DNA of 64,000 nucleotides from Geobacter sp. (GCA_003574885.1 PJFC01000004.1:1-64000); one strand, 5' to 3'; shown: positions 8,175 to 16,594, numbered from the stretch's first letter. The notes: generated by a model from the sequence alone, not told the origin. Made by a program: numbers and translations.

Positions 8175-8603
8175 GTGAAACGGGTCAAGAAGAAAGCTTT
8201 CAGTGATTTTATCGCCCGTAAGGGGCTCAAGACTACCCGGCAGCGTGATACCATTCTGGATTTCTTCCTCGCTTCGGACCGCCACATGAGTATCGAGGAA
8301 CTCTACCTGAAGGTCCGAGCCAAGCACCCCAATATCGGTTATGCCACCGTTTACCGCACCCTGAAACTCTTCGCGGAGGCCGGGCTTGCCCGCGAGATCC
8401 AGTTCGGCGATGGCCAGACCCGCTACGAGCACGTCAACGAGGGGGAGCACCATGACCACCTGGTCTGCACCCATTGCGGTACCATCGTCGAGTTCGAGAA
8501 CCCCGTTATTGAAAAGTTGCAGGACGAGGTGGCCACGTCTCACGGGTTTTTGATCGAAACCCACAAGATGGAAATCTACGGACTCTGCCCCAAGTGTCAT
8601 TAG
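8175..8603 (+). CDS. fur: Ferric uptake regulator
   Basis: A 142-residue Fur-family repressor. The winged helix includes LKTTRQRDTIL and the recognition helix in NIGYATVYRTLKLF. The metal-binding C-terminal half has EHHDHLVC, with zinc-type pairs CTHC and a C-terminal CPKC. The GTG start at 8175 is chosen because AAGGGGG lies 6-10 bases upstream and the conserved fold starts a few residues later; an upstream in-frame start at 8127 falls inside the promoter and is excluded. The next gene is feoB, with a matching Fur box in between, so it acts as an Fe(II)-dependent repressor of ferrous iron uptake and of itself. Confidence 0.92.
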   Translation: MKRVKKKAFSDFIARKGLKTTRQRDTILDFFLASDRHMSIEELYLKVRAKHPNIGYATVYRTLKLFAEAGLAREIQFGDGQTRYEHVNEGEHHDHLVCTHCGTIVEFENPVIEKLQDEVATSHGFLIETHKMEIYGLCPKCH

Positions 8604-8738
8604 GGGACCTTTGCCATAGAGCCACGGAGTCACAGGGGAGAATCGGTATGTCTTACATGTGCTGTTTTGTTTGTCAGGATTCTCTTTCTGCCCCCGAGTC
8701 TCTCTGGCGGATTCAAAACTAAAAATTTTTCCGAGAAC
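8604..8738. other. Intergenic stretch between fur and the feoB Fur box
   Basis: No confident gene. A 24-codon reading frame (ATG at 8648) has a weak purine-rich leader but Cys-rich, non-conserved-looking content and is not called. No clear terminator was seen after fur. Confidence 0.4.
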
Positions 8739-8756
8739 ATTGAAAGTGATATTCAT
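8739..8756. promoter_or_regulatory. Fur box upstream of feoB
   Basis: ATTGAAAGTGATATTCAT lies 40 bases before the feoB ATG and differs from the reverse complement of the fur box at one position only. It matches the outer TGA/TCA and central bases of the classical 7-1-7 Fur site (10 of 14 positions). Confidence 0.65.
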
Positions 8757-8795
8757 AAACATCAGCTGAAGCAGCGAAGAAAGGTAGTACCGTAA

Positions 8796-10787
8796 ATGTC
8801 ATTCTTCAAGAAGAAAGCAAGTTGTCACACTCCCCATGATGATGCCCCCTCCCACGCCCGGAAGGTAGTGCTGGTAGGTAATCCGAACGTGGGGAAGAGT
8901 GTCCTCTTTAACGCCCTGACCGGCGCCTATGTGACGGTCTCCAATTATCCCGGCACTTCGGTGGAAGTTTCACGCGGTTCGGCGACCATCGAAGGCGAGC
9001 AGTTCCAGATCATAGACACGCCGGGGATGTACTCCATCCTCCCCATAACGGAAGAAGAGCGGGTGGCCCGGGAGATACTCCTCAACGAATTGCCCGACGT
9101 GGTTATTCATGTCATCGACGCCCGTAACCTGGAACGGATGCTGTCCATGACCCTCCAGCTTATCGACGCCCGGCTGCCGGTGGTACTGGTGATTAACATC
9201 ATGGACGAGGCGGAGAGCATGGGGCTCACCATCGATATTCCGCTGTTGCAGGAAAAGCTCGGCATCCCGGTGATCGGAGCGGCTACCGCCAAGAAGCGGG
9301 GGCTGGCGGAGATCCGTCGCGCCATCGCGACCTATACGGGGAAAACCCATGCAGTGTTCGGTTACAGCCGGCGGCTTGAAGGGGACATCGACAGCGTAGC
9401 GACCCTTATTCACGGCAGCTACCCGATTTCCTCCAAATCCCTTGCCCTGCTCCTCCTGCAGCGGGACGACGAAGTGACTGCACTGGTGAAGGAGCGGGAG
9501 GGCGAGGGTTACACGGCCATTGCAGCCCAGGTGAAGGAGAAGTGTTTCGAACGGCGGGAATCCTTCCATATGGACCTCTCCATGGAACGGAAAGGGATCG
9601 TCACGGGACTGCTGGGCGATGTCTTCCGGGTTCCCTCCCAGCGGCGTGTGACCTTCAACGAGAGGCTTTCACGCTGGGCGGTCCGTCCCCTGACAGGGGT
9701 ACCTCTCCTGCTGGTGGTCCTCTACTTTGGCCTCTACAAGTTTGTCGGCGATTTCGGTGCCGGGACCCTGGTGGACTTACTGGAAAAAGGGCTGTTCGAG
9801 AATCATTTCAACCCCTGGATAACCGCCCTCACCAAGGCCGTCATCCCGTGGGAGGTTATCCAGGAACTGTTCGTCGGGGAATACGGCATCATAACCCTCG
9901 GGCTCCGCTATGCGGTGGGGATCATCCTCCCCATCGTGGCGACCTTCTTCCTCTTCTTTTCCATTCTGGAGGACAGCGGGTATTTCCCCCGCCTGGCGCT
10001 TCTGGTGGATCGGGTATTCAAAAAGATCGGCCTCACAGGACGGGCGGTCATTCCCATGGTGCTCGGCTTCGGCTGCGACACCATGGCAACCATGGTAACC
10101 CGTACCCTGGAAACGGTGCGGGAGCGGATCATCGCCACCCTGCTCCTGGCCCTGGCCATCCCCTGCTCCGCCCAGCTGGGGGTGATCATTGCGCTCCTTT
10201 CCAAGGCGCCGGGAGCGCTCCTCGCCTGGAGTGTCTGTCTGCTCGTCATTTTTCTCGTCATAGGCTTTCTGGCCGCGAGGATCATGCCGGGGGAGACCCC
10301 CATGTTCTACATGGAGCTGCCACCCATGAGGCTCCCCCAGCTCTCTAATATTATGACCAAGACCTATACCCGCATGCAGTGGTACTTCATGGAGATTCTG
10401 CCGCTCTTCATCCTCGCCTCGGTGCTTCTCTGGGTCGGCAAGATAACCCACTTCTTCGAGATAGCGGTGGAGGGTTTGAGCCCACTCATGGCAGCCATCG
10501 GTCTTCCCAAGGAAGTGGCAGTCGCCTTCATCTTCGGCTTCTTCCGTCGGGATTACGGCGCGGCAGGACTCTACGACCTGCAGACCAAGGGGCTCCTGAA
10601 TCCACGCCAGCTGACGGTGGCCGCCGTGACCCTTACCCTCTTCATCCCCTGCGTTGCCCAATTTCTTATCATGAAGAAGGAGCGGGGGATGAAAGTGGCT
10701 CTGGGAATCGGTCTGTTCGTCAGCGTGCTCGCCTTCGGGAGCGGCTGGCTGCTCAACCGGTTTTTTCTGATGACGGGGATTTTGTAA
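8796..10787 (+). CDS. feoB: Ferrous iron transporter FeoB
   Basis: A 663-residue Fe(II) transporter with an N-terminal G domain and a polytopic membrane domain. Visible motifs are G1 GNPNVGKS (28-35), switch-region SNYPGTSVE, G3 DTPG (about 75) and G4 NIMD (about 135). The gate-type repeats of the membrane part include GFGCDTMATM with IPCSAQL, and FIPCVAQF near the C-terminus. It is somewhat shorter than the E. coli protein (773 residues) but normal for this group. No separate feoA is present; a FeoA-like domain occurs instead at the end of the DtxR-family protein two genes downstream. The Fur box upstream predicts iron repression. Confidence 0.95.
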   Translation: MSFFKKKASCHTPHDDAPSHARKVVLVGNPNVGKSVLFNALTGAYVTVSNYPGTSVEVSRGSATIEGEQFQIIDTPGMYSILPITEEERVAREILLNELPDVVIHVIDARNLERMLSMTLQLIDARLPVVLVINIMDEAESMGLTIDIPLLQEKLGIPVIGAATAKKRGLAEIRRAIATYTGKTHAVFGYSRRLEGDIDSVATLIHGSYPISSKSLALLLLQRDDEVTALVKEREGEGYTAIAAQVKEKCFERRESFHMDLSMERKGIVTGLLGDVFRVPSQRRVTFNERLSRWAVRPLTGVPLLLVVLYFGLYKFVGDFGAGTLVDLLEKGLFENHFNPWITALTKAVIPWEVIQELFVGEYGIITLGLRYAVGIILPIVATFFLFFSILEDSGYFPRLALLVDRVFKKIGLTGRAVIPMVLGFGCDTMATMVTRTLETVRERIIATLLLALAIPCSAQLGVIIALLSKAPGALLAWSVCLLVIFLVIGFLAARIMPGETPMFYMELPPMRLPQLSNIMTKTYTRMQWYFMEILPLFILASVLLWVGKITHFFEIAVEGLSPLMAAIGLPKEVAVAFIFGFFRRDYGAAGLYDLQTKGLLNPRQLTVAAVTLTLFIPCVAQFLIMKKERGMKVALGIGLFVSVLAFGSGWLLNRFFLMTGIL

Positions 10788-10842
10788 GGCGACAGGCAGG
10801 GGCCAGGGATCAGGGACTAGAACCTTGATTTCGGAGGTTATA

Positions 10843-11016
10843 ATGATACGATGCGGATTTTGCGGACATGAGTATACTGAAGAAGAGGGAATCAAGGGGT
10901 GTGGCAAGTGCGGGAAGCCGTGCCATTCAATCCGCTGCCCCAAGTGCCTCTATGAGAATCCTGTCGAACCGGCGGTAGTGAAAAAATTGAAAGAAGTATT
11001 CGGCAGGAAATCGTAG
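10843..11016 (+). CDS. Small zinc-ribbon protein between feoB and the DtxR gene
   Basis: A 57-residue protein with paired cysteines MIRCGFCGHEY, GCGKCGKPC and RCPKC: enough for a zinc ribbon and possibly a second site. No signal peptide is present, so it is probably cytoplasmic. The ATG at 10843 is preceded by CGGAGG. It lies 55 bases after feoB in the same direction and is probably in the iron operon. Its role is unknown. It might aid FeoB in place of FeoC or buffer metal, but nothing in the sequence shows which. Confidence 0.75.
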   Translation: MIRCGFCGHEYTEEEGIKGCGKCGKPCHSIRCPKCLYENPVEPAVVKKLKEVFGRKS

Positions 11017-11183
11017 GGGCAAACCATGTGATTGTCCCTGAACAGGCGGGTGAGGGTGCAGCGTTGATTTGCCTGACACTGTCCCCCCTCCTCATCCGGC
11101 CTTTGGCCACCTTTTCCCTCAGGGAGAAGGGACGAGCGGGAAATTAGTACTAATCAGGTATTTTTCAAAAGGAGATATGCAGC
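11017..11183. other. Intergenic spacer with a CTC/GAG inverted repeat
   Basis: Contains a common type of spacer repeat (CTTTTCCCTCAGGGAGAAGGG) near 11109-11130. No gene or clear promoter was seen. Confidence 0.4.
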
Positions 11184-11828
11184 ATGAAACTGTCCGAAAA
11201 AGCCGAAGAAATTCTTGAAGAGCTCTGGATTGCCGTGGAGGAGGAAGGACGTGGTTTCCAGGAACAGGAGCGGATCAGTGTGGCGGCCGATGACCCGGCC
11301 TATCAGGAATTGACCGGTCTGGCTTTGATCGAGGTGCGGGAGGGACGGGTCTATTTCCGTTCCGAGGGGAAGGAGGAGGGGCGCAAGACCATCAGGCGTC
11401 ACCGACTGGCTGAACGACTGATGATGGACGTCCTCAACATCCGGGGGGAGACTGCCGAGGACAAGGCGTGCCAGTTCGAGCATCTCCTCAACGAAGGTGT
11501 GGATGCAAAGGTCTGTGCCATGCTGAACCATCCCACCACCTGCCCCCATGGCAAGACGATCCCACCCGGCGACTGTTGCGCGGAGGCGCGGCAGAGCGGC
11601 GATCTGGGGGTTGTACCGCTGACTGAGCTGAAATCGGGTGAAGAGGGGGAGATCGCCTACATCCTGACCGAGGACAGCAAGAAGATGCAGAAGCTGATGG
11701 CCATGGGGGTCCTTCCCGGCAACCGGATCATCCTGATGCAGAGTTTCCCTTCCTACATCTTCAGGGTCGGGTTCTCCGAATTCGCCATCGATACTGCCAT
11801 GGCGAGGGAGATATTCGTCAGGAGATAG
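11184..11828 (+). CDS. DtxR/IdeR-family metal-responsive protein with FeoA-like domain
   Basis: A 214-residue protein. The middle carries the DtxR dimerisation and metal-site signature: RHRLAERLMMDVL (about 73-85), then CQFEHLL with Cys, Glu and His in register (about 97-103), then ATTCPHG-type NHPTTCPHGKTIPP. The C-terminal part (about 145-214) is a FeoA/SH3-like domain (VPLTELKSGEEGEIAYI to REIFVRR). The N-terminal region is short: where DtxR has its helix-turn-helix there is only FQEQERISVAADDPAYQEL, so the recognition helix seems reduced or missing. Relatives in this position are commonly called IdeR. A strong AGGAGA precedes the ATG. It probably senses Fe(II) or Mn(II); whether it binds DNA is open. 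Confidence 0.8.
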   Translation: MKLSEKAEEILEELWIAVEEEGRGFQEQERISVAADDPAYQELTGLALIEVREGRVYFRSEGKEEGRKTIRRHRLAERLMMDVLNIRGETAEDKACQFEHLLNEGVDAKVCAMLNHPTTCPHGKTIPPGDCCAEARQSGDLGVVPLTELKSGEEGEIAYILTEDSKKMQKLMAMGVLPGNRIILMQSFPSYIFRVGFSEFAIDTAMAREIFVRR

Positions 11829-11891
11829 GGTCTGTTCCGTTCCGTAGGGACGTATTTCTGTGCGGAATCTAAAATTTCGGTCAGTAACCAC

Positions 11892-11922
11892 GGCGGATTC
11901 AATCGGAATCCGCCATTTTTTT
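11892..11922 (+). terminator. Rho-independent terminator of the iron locus
   Basis: A 9-bp stem (GGCGGATTC with GAATCCGCC, loop AATCG) is followed by a run of seven Ts. Confidence 0.85.
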
Positions 11923-12004
11923 GTGGCTATCGTGACAGCTCCCAACTCATTAAAGCCCGGTCTGGTGGCGGTTTACGGTTTTTCTTCTGTCCTGCAATAA
12001 ATCG

Positions 12005-12033
12005 TTGACATCCACAGGTTGGAATGCTACCAA
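12005..12033 (+). promoter_or_regulatory. Promoter of the nickel import operon
   Basis: TTGACA (12005-12010), a 17-base spacer, and a weak TACCAA preceded by TG (extended -10). The start point would fall just before or in the NikR-type operator. Confidence 0.55.
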
Positions 12034-12037
12034 CAGA

Positions 12038-12064
12038 GTGTTACATTTTTATATTAAGTAACAC
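12038..12064. promoter_or_regulatory. NikR-type operator
   Basis: A perfect inverted repeat GTGTTAC-N13-GTAACAC. This form and spacing agree with the NikR signal described for deltaproteobacteria by comparative genomics of nickel transporters. Its place at the transcription start predicts repression by nickel-loaded NikR. Confidence 0.8.
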
Positions 12065-12109
12065 CAGGGCGACCGGTTGCCGGGCCCTGATGTCAAGGAG
12101 CACGTGGTC

Positions 12110-13153
12110 ATGCACATGGCAGACGCGCTGTTATCCCCTGCGGTGGGGGGAGCTATGTGGGCGGCTTCGGCCGGAACCATTGCCTACTGCGCAAAGAAGG
12201 TCCGAACCGAACTTGATGACAGCAGGGTCCCCCTTATGGGGGTGCTTGGGGCATTTATCTTTGCCGCCCAGATGATCAATTTCAGCATCCCGGCGACCGG
12301 TTCCAGCGGTCATCTGGGGGGTGGGCTCCTGCTCGCCATCCTGCTTGGCCCCTACGCAGCGTTCCTTACCATCGCCTCGGTCCTGGTGATCCAGGCCCTC
12401 TTTTTTGCCGATGGCGGCCTGCTGGCCTTGGGGTGCAATATCTTCAACCTCGGGTTCTTCCCGGCGTTCATCGCCTATCCCTTCGTCTACAGACAACTGG
12501 TCGGCGCGCAACCGACTAGGCCGCGCATGACCATGGCGGCGATCGTTGCCGCCGTCACCGGATTACAGCTCGGTGCGTTCGGGGTGGTCCTTGAAACCGT
12601 CACATCGGGGCAGACGTCGTTGCCGTTCTCCACGTTTGTCGTCATGATGCAGCCGATTCACCTTGCCATCGGCATTGTGGAAGGGTTTGTAACCGCGGCA
12701 GTCGTCTCGTTCGTGTACAAGGCCCGGCCGGAACTCATTCAGTTTTCCCCCGAGGCGAAATCCGCCGGCAGCCACCCGGTGCGTGGTGTCCTGCTCGCTT
12801 TTCTGGCCGTTGCCGTTCTGACCGGAGGTATCGTTTCCTGGTTTGCCTCAAAAGACCCCGACGGCCTGGAATGGGCCATTTCCAAAGTGACCGGCAAGGA
12901 AGAACTGGCCGGTCCGGCGCAGGGGCTTCACGGAACGTTGGCCGAGGTGCAGAAGAAGACAGCCCTGCTGCCGGATTATTCCTTCAGGACCTCCGGCGAA
13001 ACGGTAAAGGGCGAGTCACAACATGCCGGGAGGAAAAACGCAGAGGGGAGCAGGCTTGGCACCAGCGTCTCCGGGGTCATCGGCGCGCTCGTTTCCCTGG
13101 CGTTCGCCCTCCTGATCGGGTTTCTCCTCAGAAAGCGGCACCAGTCCGCCTGA
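12110..13153 (+). CDS. nikMN: Nickel ECF transporter substrate-binding component, fused NikM-NikN
   Basis: A 347-residue membrane protein of the CbiM/NikM family. The N-terminal MHMADALLSP is the metal-binding N-terminus typical of the family, where His at position 2 helps to chelate the metal; this is why the ATG at 12110 (AAGGAG nine bases upstream) is preferred to a TTG at 12077. About seven transmembrane segments follow. The C-terminal third has another membrane span and the PDGLE-type segment (DPDGLEWAI) of NikN/CbiN-like proteins. CbiM-type sequences can carry cobalt or nickel; the NikR operator upstream favours nickel. Confidence 0.88.
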   Translation: MHMADALLSPAVGGAMWAASAGTIAYCAKKVRTELDDSRVPLMGVLGAFIFAAQMINFSIPATGSSGHLGGGLLLAILLGPYAAFLTIASVLVIQALFFADGGLLALGCNIFNLGFFPAFIAYPFVYRQLVGAQPTRPRMTMAAIVAAVTGLQLGAFGVVLETVTSGQTSLPFSTFVVMMQPIHLAIGIVEGFVTAAVVSFVYKARPELIQFSPEAKSAGSHPVRGVLLAFLAVAVLTGGIVSWFASKDPDGLEWAISKVTGKEELAGPAQGLHGTLAEVQKKTALLPDYSFRTSGETVKGESQHAGRKNAEGSRLGTSVSGVIGALVSLAFALLIGFLLRKRHQSA

Positions 13154-13233
13154 CGAACCGGGAACAGATTGCCTATCCATTGCAAAGATTGGGGGAGGGG
13201 CGTTGCCTCTCCCTCGTTTTATGAGAGACCACC

Positions 13234-14043
13234 ATGGCATCCATCGACGGCGCACTCCTCGATTTCAAAAGGCTTGACCGGTTGGCTAACGGGGATACGG
13301 CGATCCATCGCCTCGACCCGCGGGCCAAGGTTCTGGCGACCCTCGTATTTATCGTAACGGTGGTCTCGTTCGGGAAATACGAGGTGACCGCGCTCGTCCC
13401 CTTTTTCCTCTTCCCCGTGGTAATGATTGCGCTCGGGAATCTTCCGGTCCCCTACATCCTCAAGAAGATTGCCCTTCTCTGCCCCTTTGCCCTGGTCGTC
13501 GGCATGTTCAACCCGATCTTCGACCGGGAGGTGCTGGTCCAGGTCGGATCGCTCGGCATCACCGGCGGCTGGCTCTCCTTTGTCTCCATCGTCATGCGTT
13601 CGATCCTTACGGTCGGGGCGGCGATAGTGCTCGTGGGGGTGACCGGCTTCCCCGGCGTATGCCTGGCCCTCGAACGGGTCGGGATGCCAAGGGTCTTCGC
13701 TGTTCAGCTCCTCTTTCTCTACCGCTACATCTTCGTCCTCACCGATGAGGGATCACGGATGGAGCGGGCGCGAAAACTCCGCGCTTTCGGCAGAAAGATG
13801 CAACCGGGGATCTTCGGCTCCCTCGTGGGGCACCTTCTGCTCCGGACGTGGCAACGGGCCGAGCGGATCCACATGGCCATGCTGGCACGGGGGTTCACCG
13901 GCGAATTCCACACGCGGACAGATACACGTTTCGGCGGCAGGGAGCTGCTCTTCCTCTCCAGCTGGTCCACTTTCTTCATCATCCTGCGATTCCTGAACCT
14001 GTCCCAGGTCATGGGGTCGCTCGTAACGGGAATATTTTCATGA
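13234..14043 (+). CDS. nikQ: ECF transporter T component NikQ/CbiQ
   Basis: A 269-residue integral membrane protein, the energy-coupling transmembrane subunit that joins the metal-binding NikMN to the NikO ATPase. It has about five hydrophobic segments and the family's two coupling-helix signatures with Ala-Arg-Gly: MERARKLRAFGRK (about 171-183) and MLARGFTGEF (about 215-224). The stop codon overlaps the start of nikO (ATGA), which supports translational coupling. Spacing from nikMN is 80 bases without a clear terminator. Confidence 0.88.
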   Translation: MASIDGALLDFKRLDRLANGDTAIHRLDPRAKVLATLVFIVTVVSFGKYEVTALVPFFLFPVVMIALGNLPVPYILKKIALLCPFALVVGMFNPIFDREVLVQVGSLGITGGWLSFVSIVMRSILTVGAAIVLVGVTGFPGVCLALERVGMPRVFAVQLLFLYRYIFVLTDEGSRMERARKLRAFGRKMQPGIFGSLVGHLLLRTWQRAERIHMAMLARGFTGEFHTRTDTRFGGRELLFLSSWSTFFIILRFLNLSQVMGSLVTGIFS

Positions 14044-14795
14044 GCCATCATATCGTTGAAGTCAGGAATCTCCGCCACGTCTATCCCGACGGCACCGTTG
14101 CCCTGCGGGACATCTCCTTCCGCATTACCCATGGCGAGTCGGTGGCGATCATCGGTGCCAACGGCGCGGGCAAATCGACGCTGCTCCTCCATCTGAACGG
14201 CTTTCTCTCCCCCACGGCGGGAGAAATCCGCATCGGTGACTATCCCCTGACCAAGGCCACCCTTCCCGAAATCCGGAGGACGGTGGGGATGGTGTTCCAG
14301 GACCCGGACGACCAGCTCTTCATGCCGACGGTCTATGACGACGTTGCCTTCGGCCCGCTCAACCTGGGGCTGCCCGGAATGGAGGTGGAACAGCGGGTGA
14401 AAGATGCCCTCGAAAAGGTCGGGGCCGGACATTTGCGGGACAAGCCTCCCTACAACCTTTCGGGTGGAGAGAAGAAACGGGTGGCCATCGCCACGGTGCT
14501 CTCCATGTCTCCCGACATCCTCGTCATGGACGAGCCGACGGACGGGCTGGATCCCCATGCCCGGCGCCAGCTCATGGCGCTTCTCAAGGATTTCAGCCAT
14601 ACGAAGATATTCACCAGCCATGACCTGGACATGGTACTCGATCTCTGCAGCCGGGTCATCATCCTCCACGAGGGTGAGGTCAAGGCAGACGGTCCCGCCC
14701 TGGAGATTTTCCGCAATGAAGAACTCCTTGCCGGGTGCCGGCTGGAGAAGCCGTTGTCGATGCAGGGTTGCCCGGTCTGTGGCGGGAAGGGGTAA
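14040..14795 (+). CDS. nikO: ECF transporter ATPase NikO/CbiO
   Basis: A 251-residue ABC ATPase. Visible motifs: Walker A GANGAGKS (39-46), Q-loop VFQDPDDQLF, signature LSGGEKKRV (about 140), Walker B ILVMDEPTDGLD (about 160) and the switch histidine in TSHDLDM. The ATG overlaps the nikQ stop. The C-terminus ends with a small Cys pair (GCPVCGGKG), which is uncommon in this family and might sense metal or redox state; this is speculation. It completes a nikMN-Q-O importer. Confidence 0.9.
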   Translation: MSHHIVEVRNLRHVYPDGTVALRDISFRITHGESVAIIGANGAGKSTLLLHLNGFLSPTAGEIRIGDYPLTKATLPEIRRTVGMVFQDPDDQLFMPTVYDDVAFGPLNLGLPGMEVEQRVKDALEKVGAGHLRDKPPYNLSGGEKKRVAIATVLSMSPDILVMDEPTDGLDPHARRQLMALLKDFSHTKIFTSHDLDMVLDLCSRVIILHEGEVKADGPALEIFRNEELLAGCRLEKPLSMQGCPVCGGKG

Positions 14796-14848
14796 CCCGT
14801 GCCCCGACCGTGATGCCGTAATGCAATCGTGGCAGTGAGAGAAATGCG

Positions 14849-14882
14849 TTGACAAAGATGATTTTGATATCTATTATCAAAA
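14849..14882 (+). promoter_or_regulatory. Porin promoter with overlapping Fur-like palindrome
   Basis: TTGACA (14849-14854), 17 bases, TATTAT (14872-14877). A perfect inverted repeat TTTTGATA-N5-TATCAAAA (14862-14882) covers the -10 region. Its core TGATATCTATTATCA matches 12 of 14 defined positions of the 7-1-7 Fur box. The site suggests that the porin is controlled separately from the nik operon, by Fur or a related metal regulator. Confidence 0.65.
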
Positions 14883-14933
14883 CACGTTTGCGCATCTCGC
14901 GCCGTTACTGCACCTTCTCACGGAGATTGTCCC

Positions 14934-16562
14934 ATGCACCATCTGCTCCTTGCAACCCTTTGCCTTACCCTTCTTGTCCCCTCACCCCGCTGTTTCGCCG
15001 AAGCACTCATGCTGTCCTCGTCATCCCCGCAGCAGTCCGCCGATTCCTCCTCCTGCCGTGAAATAGCCGCCCTGGCCCAGAAATATGGAGCCGACCGCAA
15101 GCTCCCCGATTCCGTGGTAATTGACGGACAACCGTGCCCGCGGGGAGAAGCGGCGGCGTGCCTTCTTGCCGTTATCCTCAAGGTTCAGGAAACGTGCGTG
15201 AGGCTGGGCCGTGATGCAGTGTCACCGGAGGATCTGGACCGGATCGCCGCCCTGCACGAGGCGTTGAAGACCGAGCTCGCCCAGCAGGAAGGGTACGCCA
15301 CGCGTCGGGATATGATCGAGAGCATGCTCGCCAAGCCGGAGCTGCCGGAGTTCATGTACAAGGTGGGGGTCAACGGCTTTCTGCGGAGCGAAGGGGTTGG
15401 CAACTTCCGGCTTCCCGATTTCAGCTACAATCCGGGCCACGGCGAGGGGCGCGTCCTCTACCGGGTGAAGCCCTATGCCTACTGGCATCCGACCGATTGG
15501 CTCGATATCCATGCCGAGGGTCAGGGGTACGGATTCAGCGGCGGGAGCCAGTATGCCGGCAAGGTTTCACTCTACCAGGGGTTTGCCGAACTCCGCTATC
15601 CGGCGCTGGAAGGGTATTCCCTCAAGGCGGGAAGGCAGGAGTTCATCTACGGCAGCGCCTTTGTCCTGGGGAACGACTCCTTCTACAACGGGCTCAGCTT
15701 TGACGCGCTCCGGGTGCGGCTCGCTCCGCTCAAGCCCTTGACCATCGACCTCCTTGGCGGCTGGTATGCCACCCCCTTCTCCGACGGGGTTAAGGGCGAT
15801 CTGGCCGGAGGCTACGGGACCTGGACCTTTTCCGAGGGGAACGCGCTGGAAGCGTATGCCCTGCGCGACACCGGCTCGGTGGACCACCATGGCGGCGAGC
15901 AACGGGACACCTGGGGTCTGCGGGGAACGGCAGAAATCGGTGCGGTCACGCTGGAAATCGAACCGGTCTACCAGACGGGGCGGCTCTTCAATGGCGCAAC
16001 CGGCGAAAAAGAGCGGATTGCGGCCTATGGTGGCCACGTGGATCTGTCCGCCGATACGACGGTTGGCGCGTTCCACAACCATCTTTTCGCCAGCTACGCC
16101 CTCGGCTCCGGCTCCGGCGACGCGGCCACCGGCGTTTCCTCCCGCCGGGAGTTCCGCAATCCGAATAACGACAATCCGCTGACCGGCGATATGAACGTGG
16201 TCGGGTCACTCGCAGGGGCGGATGCTGGAGGGCACCATGCCAGCGGTCTCCATATTTACACCCTCGGCTGGGGGATCGACGTGACGAAGGAACTCAACCT
16301 CTCCGCCACCGGCCGCTATTTCCGTGCCGACAGTGTGGAACCGGGCTTCAGCCGCAGTATCGGCCTTGAGACCGACTTAACCCTGACCTACGCTTTTTCC
16401 GACAACCTGTCGCTTATCGCCGGTTACGACCACTTCTTCACCGGCGGCTTCTTCCGCGACGCCTCCGGGAGCGACAAGGGCATCGACTACGGCTACGTCA
16501 TGGTCCAGTTCGACCTGTTCCACGCCAAGCCGAAAGTGCGGGCCAAAAAGGGGAGAGGGTAG
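14934..16562 (+). CDS. Outer-membrane porin-like beta-barrel protein, probably metal regulated
   Basis: A 542-residue exported protein. Signal peptide about 1-22 (cleavage near CFA-EA). Residues about 40-125 form a helical periplasmic region with an SLH-like patch (LAQKYGADRKLPDSVVIDG) and a predicted coiled coil. From about 150 to the end there are alternating amphipathic strands typical of a 14-18 strand barrel, with aromatic girdles and a strand-like C-terminus (YVMVQFDLF) before a short basic tail. The general look is of alginate-export/OprB-like porins; the substrate is unknown. It follows nikO but has its own promoter with a Fur-like palindrome, so iron or another metal may pass through or control it. 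Confidence 0.75.
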   Translation: MHHLLLATLCLTLLVPSPRCFAEALMLSSSSPQQSADSSSCREIAALAQKYGADRKLPDSVVIDGQPCPRGEAAACLLAVILKVQETCVRLGRDAVSPEDLDRIAALHEALKTELAQQEGYATRRDMIESMLAKPELPEFMYKVGVNGFLRSEGVGNFRLPDFSYNPGHGEGRVLYRVKPYAYWHPTDWLDIHAEGQGYGFSGGSQYAGKVSLYQGFAELRYPALEGYSLKAGRQEFIYGSAFVLGNDSFYNGLSFDALRVRLAPLKPLTIDLLGGWYATPFSDGVKGDLAGGYGTWTFSEGNALEAYALRDTGSVDHHGGEQRDTWGLRGTAEIGAVTLEIEPVYQTGRLFNGATGEKERIAAYGGHVDLSADTTVGAFHNHLFASYALGSGSGDAATGVSSRREFRNPNNDNPLTGDMNVVGSLAGADAGGHHASGLHIYTLGWGIDVTKELNLSATGRYFRADSVEPGFSRSIGLETDLTLTYAFSDNLSLIAGYDHFFTGGFFRDASGSDKGIDYGYVMVQFDLFHAKPKVRAKKGRG

Positions 16563-16594
16563 GGTGCGACTCCGCACCTCTTCTTTATTGATGA

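Noticed and set aside
8648..8722. 24-codon frame between fur and feoB
   Set aside because: Weak leader, no recognisable features, and no support comparable to the tiny gene at 7867-8010.
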